The notes: generated by a model from the sequence alone, not told the origin. Positions 15,470 to 24,753 are shown, numbered from the stretch's first letter. The stretch: DNA of 64,000 nucleotides from an uncultured Methanomassiliicoccus sp. (GCA_944319735.1 CALUEU010000001.1:124001-188000); one strand, 5' to 3'. Numbers and translations: made by a program.

Positions 15470-17881
15470 GTGGGTAAGTGGAATGTTCGTTTACTTTCAG
15501 CAGGTTATAAGAGAGTCGAAGATTATCTTAGAATAGAGCTGTATGGAATTACAGATGACGGAAGGTCTATCTGCATATATTATAAAGGATTTGGACCGTA
15601 TTTTGAAGTTATAGAACCTTCAGAGGAGCTTTTGACTGAGCTTTCAAATGATGAGAATGTAAAGAGTATTGAAAAATTAGATATTTTCTTACGTGGTAAG
15701 ATAAGGAAAGCTGCGAAAGTATTTGTTACATATCCATGGCTAGTACCAGATTTCAGATCAAGAATTAAATCTAATTTTGAAGTTGTAGCTGCGGATATCC
15801 CATTCCATCACAGATTTCTGTATGATGTAAATATGAATGCATGTTTTTGTGTAGAAGGAGAAGAGATATCTGGTGGAGAAAGCTGTACAGATATAACTGT
15901 CAATATGTATGAGGGGCCATCCTTTACCAATATTGAACCATTTAATCCTGATTTAAAAGTATTATCATTTGATATTGAAAATTCAATTAAAGAAGGAACA
16001 ATTCTTGCAATTTGTTACGTGACAGAAGAAAATGGTGTGATTAAATATCATGAGCCCATACATGGAGATGAAAGATCAATAATTGATAATTTTACAAAAA
16101 TTATTCAAAAAGAAGATCCTGATGTCATCACTGGATACAATATTGACAACTATGATATTCCCACAATAATGGAGAGGGGCAATATTTCTAAAGCCAGTAA
16201 GCTCTTGTGGGGGAGAGATTATTCCGAGCCCAAAAAAGTAGGAAAGAGAGGCTGGAAGATAACTGGCAGATTAGTTGTTGATGCTTGGTGGTCAGCCAAA
16301 ATGCAGCTGAGACCAAAACAGGAGACCTTGAATCATATTGCTAAAACATATCTTGGTGAAGAAAAATTAGACGTCGATCCATCACACATGGATGAGGAAT
16401 GGGCAAACAACAAAGAGAAGGTCTTGGAATATTGCAAGAAAGATGCTGAACTGGCTTTAAAGATTATTGATTATTTAGAAGCATTAAGAAAATTAATGGA
16501 TCTTGCTGCAGTATCTAAACTCCCTCTTGAAGATGTTCACACTTCTGGAAGCTCTACGCTCATTGACTCCATATTGATTCGTGAGGCGGACAGAACAATG
16601 CCCCCGACTGCTGTTCCTATGACCAGCACAATGAACAATGATGAAGATGCTATAGAAGGTGGGTATGTTCATGATATTGAACCGGGACTATATCACTGGG
16701 TCATAGTTTTAGACTTTAAATCAATGTATCCGTCATTGATCATACGCAATAATATCTGCTTCACCACGTTAAATCCAGAAGGAACCATAGTAGCACCTAA
16801 TGGAGCAAAGTTCCTGTCAAAAGATGTTAAAGAGGGACTTCTTCCAAGGATACTAACTGGATTAATGAAACAAAGAGATGAAATTAAAAAGAAAATGAAA
16901 GAAAGCAAGACACCAGAAGAGCATACTTATTATGATGGTCTTCAGAATGCAGTGAAAGTTTTGATGAATGCATTTTATGGTGTATTTGCATCATCATTTT
17001 ACAGATTCACAGATCATGACATTGGAAGCGCTATTACTGGTTTCGCAAGAGAAACAGTTAAAAAACTAATAACGGAATTAAATGAAAAAGGTCTGAAAGT
17101 TGTATATTCAGATACTGATTCATTGTTTATCCAGTCCCCATATGATAATTTAGAGGATACAGTAACGTTTGGAAAAGAAATTGCAGAAAAATTCTCTCAA
17201 GAAGTTTCTCAAATGGAGTTTGAAAAGGTTCTAGAGCCGTTATTTTCTCATGGTAAGAAGAAAAGGTATGTCGGAAGGTCAGTATGGCCAGAAAACAAAA
17301 TGCTTATCAGAGGATATGAAATAAGAAGGAGTGATGCTTTCGAATATCAAAGCAGCTGTTTAATGTCTGTATTTGAGAAAGTATTGGATGATAACCCGCA
17401 AGAAGCAATAAAAGTAGCTAAAGAATGTGTATCTAAAGTGCTGTCTGGCGATGTGCCTATCGAAGATTTGGTAATCTCAAGAACAAGCAAATCATTCAAT
17501 TCGTACAAAGATCCAGACACTCAGGTGAATGTAATTGCAGCAAAGAAAATGATCGCATTGGGCTATGACTTTACTCCTGGAATGAAAGTTTCTTGGATTG
17601 TGACGGACTCTAAAAAGACTCCACAGGAAGTGGAGCCATATATCAGCGGCAGACCGTTTACATATGATCCTGATTACAGATATTATGCGGAAAGACTTTC
17701 ACAAACTCTAGCGAGAGTTACAGAATTCTTTGGCTGGAGTGAGAAAGATCTGATCATGGGATCCCAGCAGGTGACATTGTTTGATTCATCATTTGAAGAA
17801 AGTCCAGCAATTTCACAGAAAAAGTCTAAACCAGCTAGTAAAAAGACTAGTAAAACTACCAGTTTGAATGACTTCTTCTGA
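15470..17881 (+). CDS. polB: Family B DNA-directed DNA polymerase
   Basis: This polymerase of about 803 residues has the 3-5 exonuclease Asp/Glu pair in SFDIEN, the exonuclease YCKKDAEL motif, polymerase motif A (DFKSMYPSLI), motif B (KVLMNAFYGVFAS) and motif C (YSDTDS). The C terminus ends SLNDFF, a PIP box for binding PCNA. A longer frame back to a TTG at 15449 exists. The GTG at 15470 is preferred because AAGGAAGTGA lies just upstream and the protein then begins at the family start. There is no intein. It works in replication or repair alongside PolD, encoded in the same window. Confidence 0.94.
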   Translation: MGKWNVRLLSAGYKRVEDYLRIELYGITDDGRSICIYYKGFGPYFEVIEPSEELLTELSNDENVKSIEKLDIFLRGKIRKAAKVFVTYPWLVPDFRSRIKSNFEVVAADIPFHHRFLYDVNMNACFCVEGEEISGGESCTDITVNMYEGPSFTNIEPFNPDLKVLSFDIENSIKEGTILAICYVTEENGVIKYHEPIHGDERSIIDNFTKIIQKEDPDVITGYNIDNYDIPTIMERGNISKASKLLWGRDYSEPKKVGKRGWKITGRLVVDAWWSAKMQLRPKQETLNHIAKTYLGEEKLDVDPSHMDEEWANNKEKVLEYCKKDAELALKIIDYLEALRKLMDLAAVSKLPLEDVHTSGSSTLIDSILIREADRTMPPTAVPMTSTMNNDEDAIEGGYVHDIEPGLYHWVIVLDFKSMYPSLIIRNNICFTTLNPEGTIVAPNGAKFLSKDVKEGLLPRILTGLMKQRDEIKKKMKESKTPEEHTYYDGLQNAVKVLMNAFYGVFASSFYRFTDHDIGSAITGFARETVKKLITELNEKGLKVVYSDTDSLFIQSPYDNLEDTVTFGKEIAEKFSQEVSQMEFEKVLEPLFSHGKKKRYVGRSVWPENKMLIRGYEIRRSDAFEYQSSCLMSVFEKVLDDNPQEAIKVAKECVSKVLSGDVPIEDLVISRTSKSFNSYKDPDTQVNVIAAKKMIALGYDFTPGMKVSWIVTDSKKTPQEVEPYISGRPFTYDPDYRYYAERLSQTLARVTEFFGWSEKDLIMGSQQVTLFDSSFEESPAISQKKSKPASKKTSKTTSLNDFF

Positions 17882-17943
17882 TTATCAGTTGCTGAACATC
17901 AGAGCGATGCGTTTAATTCCATTACCGAAAGTTTCTACGATAC

Positions 17944-18288
17944 ATGAATCTTATCGAAGTGGACGGACAGCTCCTAGACGCCGAGGAATTTTTACTAAAC
18001 ATTTCCTTGGATCAGGATCACTGTATTACCATCTCCGGGATGAAAGCAAAATTAAACCTTTTCTGTGACGGCAGCTATGCACTTATGCTCAAAGTAGTGC
18101 TCACAGAAGACGAAGACGGAGCATATGACGTTGATCTTCTGGAAAGCAAAGTAGAGATCATTAAAGATCTTGCCAGTAAAGGGTTCTTTCTGCGCGGTTG
18201 CGACGGATATGTAGCCTGCTTCAAAGATGGAAAAATCGATGAGTTGAAAGATACCTTGTTCGAAGCCATTGAATGCTTTAAGATCTAG
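17944..18288 (+). CDS. Uncharacterised acidic protein (114 aa)
   Basis: A 114-residue acidic frame follows polB by 62 bases and ends inside a terminator hairpin. It looks like a single small alpha/beta domain, with a strand-rich first half and KVEIIKDLASKGFFLRGCDGYVACFKDGKIDELKDTLF in the second. The sequence alternates hydrophobic and charged residues as a folded cytoplasmic protein would. I do not recognise a family. Codon use resembles that of its neighbours. An overlapping frame starting at 17868 is a shadow. Confidence 0.75.
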   Translation: MNLIEVDGQLLDAEEFLLNISLDQDHCITISGMKAKLNLFCDGSYALMLKVVLTEDEDGAYDVDLLESKVEIIKDLASKGFFLRGCDGYVACFKDGKIDELKDTLFEAIECFKI

Positions 18289-18305
18289 TGACAAAAAGTC
18301 ACTAG
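18285..18305. terminator. Perfect 8-bp hairpin between convergent genes
   Basis: CTAGTGAC (18285-18292) pairs with GTCACTAG (18298-18305) around AAAAA. The stop codon of the upstream plus-strand gene (18286-18288) lies inside the stem and the minus-strand CBS gene ends two bases beyond it, so one element serves both. Confidence 0.65.
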
Positions 18306-18306
18306 T

Positions 18307-18777
18307 TTAGTCTTCAAAAAGGCATCTGGCTTTTTCGAATATATTAAGACTGATCATCTCACCGATGAGTTTTCCATCCTCATCAACTATCGGCAGATCG
18401 TTAAGATGTTGCTTAACCATGAGCTCAATAGCATCGGTGAGCATTGTATCTTTTTTAATTGGTATGACAGAAGTCATCATATCATCAATTTCTTCTTTTA
18501 ATGAATCTCTAAGAAACTGATAAAAGGCTACTCCACCACTCTTTCTAACACCTACTCTATATCCAACCAGACGAAGCAGTGTTTCAGTATTGACCATACC
18601 TAACAGTTTTCCATCAGCATCCACTACGTAGGCTTTACGGGAAAGTGGATTTTCAACCATCAGATCGATAATCTGGCGTATTTTAGCACCTTTTTGAACT
18701 ACTGACGGTTTTGTAACCATGTCATCAAATACGTCTCCAACTTTAGTCTCACTGAATTTCATGTTCATATCGGCCAT
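18307..18777 (-). CDS. CBS-domain protein
   Basis: This 156-residue protein is made of two CBS modules. Each carries the strand-helix pattern ending in a conserved Asp-containing segment: VVDADGKLLGMVNTETLL in the first and IVDEDGKLIGEMISLNIF in the second. Such pairs bind adenine nucleotides such as AMP, ATP or SAM and act as energy or cofactor sensors. No catalytic domain is attached, so it may regulate a partner in trans. Its start is only 30 bases from the divergent membrane-protein gene, so the two share a promoter region. Confidence 0.88.
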   Translation of the reverse strand: MADMNMKFSETKVGDVFDDMVTKPSVVQKGAKIRQIIDLMVENPLSRKAYVVDADGKLLGMVNTETLLRLVGYRVGVRKSGGVAFYQFLRDSLKEEIDDMMTSVIPIKKDTMLTDAIELMVKQHLNDLPIVDEDGKLIGEMISLNIFEKARCLFED

Positions 18778-18807
18778 GAAATGATGATTGTGCCATGCCT
18801 ATTTTAA

Positions 18808-19383
18808 ATGGTTGACGCCATATGGCAGATAACTGTCACAGATGATAAAAAATCAAAGTTCATACCTGTATGGAGTGAGAAAATGGGAGAGTTTGAAAGG
18901 AAATATGGATCGTTTAAGACTGGCATATCTGGTGCCTTGAGTTATGCACTTACTGCAATAATTGTCCCTATATTACTGGCAATCGCTCTCAACTACATAA
19001 TTGAAAATTACAATGTTCTAACGGAGTTTAGTAGCTATGCAAAAGATTTCGGCAGCATAATTGTGATTGGCGGCGTACTAACTCTTGTAGCATTTTTTAA
19101 CAATTATTATCCAAAAGGTTCATATTCACGTGCTGTTGCTGGCTTACTGCTTTCAGGAAGCTTGTTTCTATTCTTATGGCAGATTTCATCACTTGTTCAT
19201 CTCATGTTTGATCTGACAAACATATTTGTTAATGTAGACTACAAATTCTTCGTGTTTCTTATAGAACTTTTCTGCGGAATGAAAGCCATATATGTCCTAG
19301 GAGAGCTTTTGTTTTACCGCCGCAGATGGAAAAAAGAGAAAAATCTGATAGATTCTTCAGCTCATACTGACTGTGATCTTTGA
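18808..19383 (+). CDS. Uncharacterised multi-span membrane protein (191 aa)
   Basis: After a soluble N-terminal part of about 40 residues, four hydrophobic segments follow (roughly 46-66, 81-99, 107-128 and 146-170) and the protein ends in a basic, then acidic tail. The arrangement suggests a small integral membrane protein. No family is recognised. An internal ATG at 18883 (MGEFERKYG) is a possible shorter start. Its close divergence from the CBS-domain gene hints at a functional link, but nothing more can be said. Confidence 0.7.
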   Translation: MVDAIWQITVTDDKKSKFIPVWSEKMGEFERKYGSFKTGISGALSYALTAIIVPILLAIALNYIIENYNVLTEFSSYAKDFGSIIVIGGVLTLVAFFNNYYPKGSYSRAVAGLLLSGSLFLFLWQISSLVHLMFDLTNIFVNVDYKFFVFLIELFCGMKAIYVLGELLFYRRRWKKEKNLIDSSAHTDCDL

Positions 19384-19397
19384 GAGCTGGTTTTCTA

Positions 19398-20252
19398 TCA
19401 CACTTTATTTTTCCTTGAAAGATTTAAAATTGCGAGGGCATAAAACAATACTGCAGTTATAATGAGGACGAGTACACTGAATTCAAATCCAGGTGTAAAG
19501 TCACCATAAGTAAATGTTACACCCATTTCGTGGTTGAAACTAGCAATAACATCTGGAGGGGCTCCTGCAAAACTTATATTCATAGGGGATTCCATAAATA
19601 CCTGCCGGAATAGAAGGGCAGAATGAGATACCGGAAAGATCATGACAATCCACTGGATCACTGAAGGCAGAGTTCCTATTGGAATGAATACACCTGTGAT
19701 GAATCCAATCAGTGTGCCCAACACAGTACTTGCGGTTGCAAAGGACTGTGTTGTGTAAAAGAAGCTGACTATGAAGAATACCAGTGCGCTTGATGATACC
19801 ACAGACAAAAGCATTATTCCAAGGACTTTTAGTAGATTCATAGCGCTAAGGAACTCTCCCCCGTTAGCAACTATGTACGCTTCGGCAAATACCAAAGCCA
19901 CTAAACTCATTATTATTCCAATAATGAATGTACTGAATATATATCCACCTGCTATCTCATATTTTTTGACTGGAGATGCTTTGAAATCACGAATTGTCCC
20001 TTTAGCGCGATCATCCACAAAGGTTCCAAATGCACCCATTGTTGCTGTAATGGAAGTGATTGCTAGAACTCCAGACATTATCCAGCTATCCATAAGATAT
20101 CTGGATCCTTCAATATCCAATGAATCCGTCCACACATCACCCAAGAATAAGATATAAAGAGCGATGACGATGAGGGCTCCCATTAATGAGAATATTACAG
20201 CTGTTTTATCCCTGAAAAATAATTTTAAATTTCGCTGTGCGAATCTAATCAG
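19398..20252 (-). CDS. ABC-2 type transporter permease (probable CTG start)
   Basis: The protein has six membrane spans and the ABC-2/DrrB pattern, with DDRAKGTIRDFKASPVKKYEI after the first spans and GTLIGFITGVFIPIGTLPSVIQWI later. The only standard start is the ATG at 20183, which would remove the conserved N-terminal coupling segment. The open frame upstream encodes exactly that segment (LIRFAQRNLKLFFRDKTAVIFSL). A CTG at 20252-20250 overlaps the stop of the ATPase as CTGA, six bases after AGAGGT. I therefore extend the gene to this CTG. It forms the membrane part of an exporter with the adjacent ATPase. Confidence 0.8.
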   Translation of the reverse strand: MIRFAQRNLKLFFRDKTAVIFSLMGALIVIALYILFLGDVWTDSLDIEGSRYLMDSWIMSGVLAITSITATMGAFGTFVDDRAKGTIRDFKASPVKKYEIAGGYIFSTFIIGIIMSLVALVFAEAYIVANGGEFLSAMNLLKVLGIMLLSVVSSSALVFFIVSFFYTTQSFATASTVLGTLIGFITGVFIPIGTLPSVIQWIVMIFPVSHSALLFRQVFMESPMNISFAGAPPDVIASFNHEMGVTFTYGDFTPGFEFSVLVLIITAVLFYALAILNLSRKNKV

Positions 20253-21171
20253 AGTGATACCTCTTTTCCAATTATATTGATAAACGCGTCTTCCATCGTT
20301 CCATGAAGAACTTCAAATCCCTGTATCAGAGGTTTTACAGAATCTATTATTGGTATAGCATCTAAAGTGCTGTCTAGCCAAATTGTAAATGTGTTCTCTT
20401 TTACAGAATATTCAATACAACTCTCATCTAAAGCTGTTTTGAGAAGATCAGTATTGTTTGTGGTGAGTTTTATGCAGTCTGAGCTGTATTTTTCCTGCAG
20501 CTCATATGGAGTTCCCTGAGCAGCTATCTCACCATGATTTATCACAACTATGTAGTCTGCAGATGCTGCTTCTTCCATGTAATGTGTAGTGAGGAATACA
20601 GTCATTCCCGTTTTTTTCTGAAGATCTATTATTTTGTTCCATACGATATTTTTAGTCTGGGGATCAAGACCTGTTGTCGGTTCGTCTAAAAATAGAATCT
20701 TTGGAGTATTAACCAGAGCTCTGGCAATATCTGCTCTGCGCCTCTGTCCCCCAGAAAGTTTACCATATGGCCTGTCGATGAATTCTGATATGTCGGTAGC
20801 CTCGGCAGCATCATCTACCGCCTTTTTTAAATCCTCACCTTTAATTCCATAAAACTCAGCTCTGACAATGAGATTTTCTCTGACTGTTAAAAGATTATCC
20901 AATACACTGTTTTGGAATACTATACCAATCATACTTCGAATGGCATCGTCGTCTTTTCCACGAACCATGCCGTTAACAATAATCTCTCCCTCATCTGGCT
21001 CAAGGAGAGTGCATATCATATCGATAGTGGTTGATTTTCTGCTCCATTGGGTCCTAAAAATGCAAATAACTTTCCAGATTCAACTTCAAAAGTTATCCCA
21101 GAGACAGCATCTATGCTGCCATATTTCTTTTTTAAGTTTTTTATCTGGATTATGGGATTGTCTATCAACAT
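20249..21171 (-). pseudogene. ABC transporter ATP-binding protein with a one-base deletion in Walker A
   Basis: The frame starts at an ATG at 21171 with IQIKNLKKKYGSIDAVSGITFEV and reaches GPNGA, where the reading frame breaks. The bases encode GCA-GAAAATCAACC where GCA-GGAAAATCAACC would give GPNGAGKSTT. One G (a C on the plus strand near 21039) is missing, and the upstream frame stops a few codons later. The downstream frame continues with MICTLLEPDEGE, the LSGGQRRRADIARAL signature, FLDEPTTGLDPQT and the H-loop TTHYMEE. Everything else is intact DrrA-like sequence with no further damage, so a sequencing error, a very recent mutation or frameshifting are all possible. Confidence 0.85.
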
Positions 21172-21305
21172 TTTGCGATATTCATAGGCTATATATTAGT
21201 TTCACCAGAATCAAAGAAGATTTTATTTCTAAAAATAATTCTTAAGGATGTTTAGTATTCTTCTGCATTCTCCAAAATTGTTTATGCGCGACCTACGACT
21301 CACAA

Positions 21306-21329
21306 TTTATATATTCCACTAAGTAGTGG
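21306..21329 (+). promoter_or_regulatory. TATA box with an adjoining palindromic operator
   Basis: TTTATATAT (21306-21314) lies about 36 bases before the ATG at 21346. It is followed at once by CCACTA-AG-TAGTGG (21316-21329), a perfect 6+6 palindrome between the TATA box and the expected transcription start. That is where a dimeric repressor would block polymerase. Confidence 0.5.
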
Positions 21330-21345
21330 AAGAAACCGTGATCAT

Positions 21346-22071
21346 ATGGGAATAAGCATGGCCATCTGTGAATTAGACTGCAAAGATTCTCTTTGCAAAA
21401 AAGGAAAAGAAACAGTGATCAAAGCCCGTCTGCCTTCAGTTGCCGGGTATGAACAATATTCTGATTATGATGAGTTTGTAAATATGTCTGATGCAAAGAA
21501 AGTATTCTCATCAGACTTCGAACAATTCTTAAAAAAGAATCGCTTGGATGGGGAAAAGGAGTCATTCTTACTCTCAAAGTTAAAAAATTCAGATGATGTG
21601 GAAAAGCTCAGACCATACTCTACTAAATCCTACACGGGATGGGTAAATTTAGACAAGCTATCTGATGATGTAAAAGCAAAATTAATTAATGAAGCTGGTC
21701 AAGACAACCTCATGACTGAATGGGATACAATTCCTCTGACAGAGACTAATGAGATCTGCGCAAAATGCCCGATGTCATGGGATAAAGGCAGGGGATGCAT
21801 AGGTGCATTCGGTCCGGATTCTTCACTGCTGCCATCGATAGCCGAGAAAAATGGCTGTAAGTTAGTAGCTAACATCATGAAGTATGCAGAAAGCGGGGAA
21901 AAATTAAATCCAGAAGATGCAAAGGCATTGTCTGCAGAATGCAAGATTCTTCGTGAAAAACTTGTTGATGAAGGAAAAGCAATGGTCAGGCGTTACAGCG
22001 GAGTAATTGACCGTTTAGAAACCATGGCTGACCTGTGTTCATCCACAGGAACAAGATTTTACTTCATCTGA
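21346..22071 (+). CDS. Uncharacterised Cys-rich protein (241 aa)
   Basis: I do not recognise this protein. It has two cysteine groups that could bind metal: C8, C12, C17 near the N terminus (pattern C-x3-C-x4-C) and C138, C141, C151 in the middle (C-x2-C-P-x8-C), with single cysteines at 171, 199 and 231. The rest is mostly helical and charged. No signal peptide or membrane span is visible. An Fe-S or zinc protein is plausible. It has its own promoter with a palindrome, and its last 13 bases overlap the convergent ThiF-family gene. Confidence 0.8.
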   Translation: MGISMAICELDCKDSLCKKGKETVIKARLPSVAGYEQYSDYDEFVNMSDAKKVFSSDFEQFLKKNRLDGEKESFLLSKLKNSDDVEKLRPYSTKSYTGWVNLDKLSDDVKAKLINEAGQDNLMTEWDTIPLTETNEICAKCPMSWDKGRGCIGAFGPDSSLLPSIAEKNGCKLVANIMKYAESGEKLNPEDAKALSAECKILREKLVDEGKAMVRRYSGVIDRLETMADLCSSTGTRFYFI

Positions 22072-22787
22072 TCCTGTTTACATGCGGGACAATTTTCCCG
22101 CTTTTTTATTTCTATTATATCCCACTGATTATACTGAATATCTCCAACTAGAAGCTTTGAAGACAGAACGTCTCCGAGATCTGTTAAAATTTTTATTGCT
22201 TCTGAAGCTTGCATTGAACCAAATATTCCTGCTGTTGGCCCCAGGATCGGGAATACTTTTTTGGCTGGCGGTGGATTTGGAAATATACATTTCAAGCAAG
22301 GAGTTATTTTTGGGATTATTGCTGTTATCTGACCATGCCAGCTTTCAACAGCTGCATGAATAAATGGTGTATCAGAGTTTATACAATAATCATTTAGAAT
22401 CATTCTGGTTGAAAAGTTATCAGTGCAGTCTAGGATGATATCAGCATCACCCAATGTTTCTTTGATATTGTGATTGTTTACTTCAATCGTTTTTTCTATA
22501 ACGGAGATGTCTGGATTAAACTGTTTTAACTTCCAGGAGGCTGATTCTGATTTGCTTCTTTTACCGATATCTTCCGGCCAATGGAGAATTTGTCTGTTCA
22601 GATTACTTTCTTCAGGAGATTGAGAGTCAACTAGGATTAATTTCCCAATACCTGCACCTGCAAGATACATAGCGGCTGGACACCCTAAACCGCCAACTCC
22701 CAGTATACCAACAGTGGAGCCTGAGAGATCTTTTTGTTTCTCAGTTCCAAACCCATCCAAAATCACCTGTCTGGAATACCTCTCCAT
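22059..22787 (-). CDS. ThiF/MoeB/HesA-family adenylyltransferase (E1-like)
   Basis: This 242-residue protein shows the E1 fold: RYSRQVILDGFG at the start, the nucleotide loop GVGGLGCPAAMYLAGAGIG, the ESNLNRQ Arg finger, DCTDNFSTR with the catalytic Asp, and zinc ligands in CLKC and CPAC. Such enzymes adenylate the C-terminal Gly of ubiquitin-like sulfur carriers (ThiS, MoaD, SAMP) for thiamine, molybdopterin or tRNA thiolation. No carrier protein gene is adjacent. The conserved Cys region after the zinc site is less clear, so MoeB-type or ThiF-type cannot be decided. Confidence 0.88.
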   Translation of the reverse strand: MERYSRQVILDGFGTEKQKDLSGSTVGILGVGGLGCPAAMYLAGAGIGKLILVDSQSPEESNLNRQILHWPEDIGKRSKSESASWKLKQFNPDISVIEKTIEVNNHNIKETLGDADIILDCTDNFSTRMILNDYCINSDTPFIHAAVESWHGQITAIIPKITPCLKCIFPNPPPAKKVFPILGPTAGIFGSMQASEAIKILTDLGDVLSSKLLVGDIQYNQWDIIEIKKRENCPACKQDQMK

Positions 22788-22818
22788 GTGTGCTTATCCA
22801 ACTATTCATTATTAATCT

Positions 22819-23343
22819 TTAGGCAGCTTTTGGAAAGGTGGTAAGTTCGTCCTTTGTGATGTCTACAATTATCATGTCGCCCGCTGCTTTGATATCGTCT
22901 GGCTTAAGATAAAGGGGCTGTGTATTGTTAAGCCTGAGAGTTTCCATCATTTCTCTCTCGGGTTTAACTCGTATGCAAGATACTGTAAAATTATCCGGAC
23001 CAAAAAAGATCATATCAGCTAAACCAACTTTATTTGCATCCTTTAAGATTATTTCTGTTCCAAGAATGGAGTTGGCAACCATGCCTTCAGGGTTTTCTTC
23101 GATGCTGTTGACAACTTCATCAGATGGTATGCTTAAAACAACTGTATCTGATAAAGCTTTGACACTGTCCAATCTTATAAATGTGCTTTCAGAAAACATC
23201 TGTAAAATCTTCTTTTTCTGCGAGATCTCTATTGATTTTATTTTCCAGTCATCTGTGGAGATGCTTACATCTTTGACTATGCCTATGTTTTTAGCATCTG
23301 AAGTTATCACAGGTAGGCCGATTATCTGATCTAAACTTCTCAT
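22819..23343 (-). CDS. Double PRC-barrel domain protein
   Basis: This 174-residue protein begins LDQIIGLPVITSDAKNIGIVKDVSISTDDWKI and repeats the same beta pattern from about residue 95 (SILGTEIILKDANKVGLADMIFF). It is thus two PRC-barrels in tandem. Archaeal PRC-barrel proteins have been tied to RNA metabolism and, in haloarchaea, to cell division. The role here is unknown. It lies 31 bases before the E1-like gene on the same strand. Confidence 0.8.
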   Translation of the reverse strand: MRSLDQIIGLPVITSDAKNIGIVKDVSISTDDWKIKSIEISQKKKILQMFSESTFIRLDSVKALSDTVVLSIPSDEVVNSIEENPEGMVANSILGTEIILKDANKVGLADMIFFGPDNFTVSCIRVKPEREMMETLRLNNTQPLYLKPDDIKAAGDMIIVDITKDELTTFPKAA

Positions 23344-23487
23344 TACAGATAGTTGAGTAGCATAGGTTTAAGCAATTTTCTTTTTTGAGGTCTGTTCAGC
23401 CACAAACTTAATGCTGTTGGTGATTATCAAGTACCGTTCTAACGGCGCATATACGTTAAGTATGCCGTGTTGGATTGGTGATTCTTG

Positions 23488-24318
23488 ATGGAAGGAGACA
23501 TTAACGTAGTTACTGCAAAACCAGAAGACGTCAAATTAATGAAAAAACTCTCTAAGATAAAACATACAATTATTGTGATGTCTGGAAAAGGTGGTGTGGG
23601 TAAGAGTACTGTAAGTGTAAACATCGCCGTTGGATTAGCTCTCAGGGGCTACGAAGTTGGCATACTGGATGCTGATATTCATGGACCTAATGTCCCTAAA
23701 ATGTTGAAACTTGAAGATGTAAGGTTAGAAGCAGATGAGAATGGCATCTATCCAGCTGAAGTTCCACCACGCATAAAAGTAATGTCTATGGCGTTCCTTT
23801 CTCAAGATAAAGACACACCGATTGTCTGGCGCGGTCCTATGAAGATGGGAGCCCTTCGTCAATTTATCGAGGATGTTTATTGGGGAGAATTGGACTACCT
23901 GGTTGTGGATTTACCACCAGGAACTGGTGATGAGCCACTTACAATTGCCCAGCTCATATCCAATGCTGACGGCAGTGTGATTGTGACTACACCACAGGAT
24001 GTAGCGTTATTGGACTCTAGAAAAAGTGTTTCATTCTCCAATGCTCTTGAACTGCCAGTGTTAGGTATAGTCGAGAACATGGCAGGGTTTATATGTCCAC
24101 ATTGCAAGGAAACCGTAAATCTGTTTAAAATCGGTGGTGGCGAAAAAGCTGCTAACGAATTGGGTGTTCCATTTTTAGGACGAGTTCCGATTGATCCTAA
24201 TGTAGTTAATGCGGGAGACAATGGAATGCCTTTAATCGCAGATGATGGGTCCTCTCCAGCATCTAAAGCATTTGAGGGAATAATTGACAAAATATTAGAA
24301 AAAACTGAGAAGAACTGA
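23488..24318 (+). CDS. apbC: Mrp/NBP35-family iron-sulfur carrier ATPase
   Basis: This P-loop ATPase of about 276 residues has the deviant Walker [50 protein letters not shown] and [17 protein letters not shown] pair lies toward the C terminus ([14 protein letters not shown]) for bridging a 4Fe-4S cluster between subunits. It assembles and delivers Fe-S clusters. The ATG at 23488 is preferred over the TTG just before it because GGTGATT lies about 7 bases upstream. It stands alone after a PRC-barrel gene on the other strand. Confidence 0.94.
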   Translation: MEGDINVVTAKPEDVKLMKKLSKIKHTIIVMSGKGGVGKSTVSVNIAVGLALRGYEVGILDADIHGPNVPKMLKLEDVRLEADENGIYPAEVPPRIKVMSMAFLSQDKDTPIVWRGPMKMGALRQFIEDVYWGELDYLVVDLPPGTGDEPLTIAQLISNADGSVIVTTPQDVALLDSRKSVSFSNALELPVLGIVENMAGFICPHCKETVNLFKIGGGEKAANELGVPFLGRVPIDPNVVNAGDNGMPLIADDGSSPASKAFEGIIDKILEKTEKN

Positions 24319-24405
24319 ACACTGGTGCGTGCACGTCATTACTGATAATCAGAAAGATTTCTCTAAATATGGAATCTTGACCTCGGAGCTTGAGGTGAAT
24401 GGCGT

Positions 24406-24753
24406 ATGCACGCACTAGAAACATCTAAGCTATTGACAGAAGAGTATTCAGCAAAAATTCTTTTAGCACTTATGGGGAGACCAAAAAGTGCTCTGGAATT
24501 ATCAGACAAATTAGATATTCCAATAGCTGCATGCTATAGAAAAATCAATCTCTTAGAGTCTGCTGGATTGATCTGCTGTGAAGAACGAAAACTTACACGA
24601 GCAGGAAAAAGAGTGAATATGTACAAGGCTAGGGTGAAATCCGCTTCCATCGCAATGGAAAGAAACGGAATACACGCTAAAATTGAAATGGTTGATGGAA
24701 CATTTATTGACAGTGATTACTGCATAGACATGGACATCTTTGCGGAAAGTTGA
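24406..24753 (+). CDS. Winged-helix transcriptional regulator
   Basis: This 115-residue protein starts with an ArsR-like winged helix: YSAKILLALMGRPKSALELSDKLDIPIAACYRKINLLESAGLI, with the recognition helix around residues 43-55, followed by the basic wing. The C-terminal 45 residues form a small beta-rich segment of unknown role. A GAGGTGA ribosome site lies about 9 bases before the ATG. Its last 37 bases overlap the convergent epimerase gene. Similar single-domain regulators are common in Thermoplasmatota; no ligand-binding cysteines are present. Confidence 0.82.
   Translation: MHALETSKLLTEEYSAKILLALMGRPKSALELSDKLDIPIAACYRKINLLESAGLICCEERKLTRAGKRVNMYKARVKSASIAMERNGIHAKIEMVDGTFIDSDYCIDMDIFAES

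Noticed and set aside
24380-24396. Hairpin ACCTC/GAGGT that could hide the ribosome site of the winged-helix gene
   Set aside because: The TATA-like TCTAAATAT at about 24362-24370 places the transcript start near 24391, after the 5-prime arm, so the stem would not form in the mRNA.
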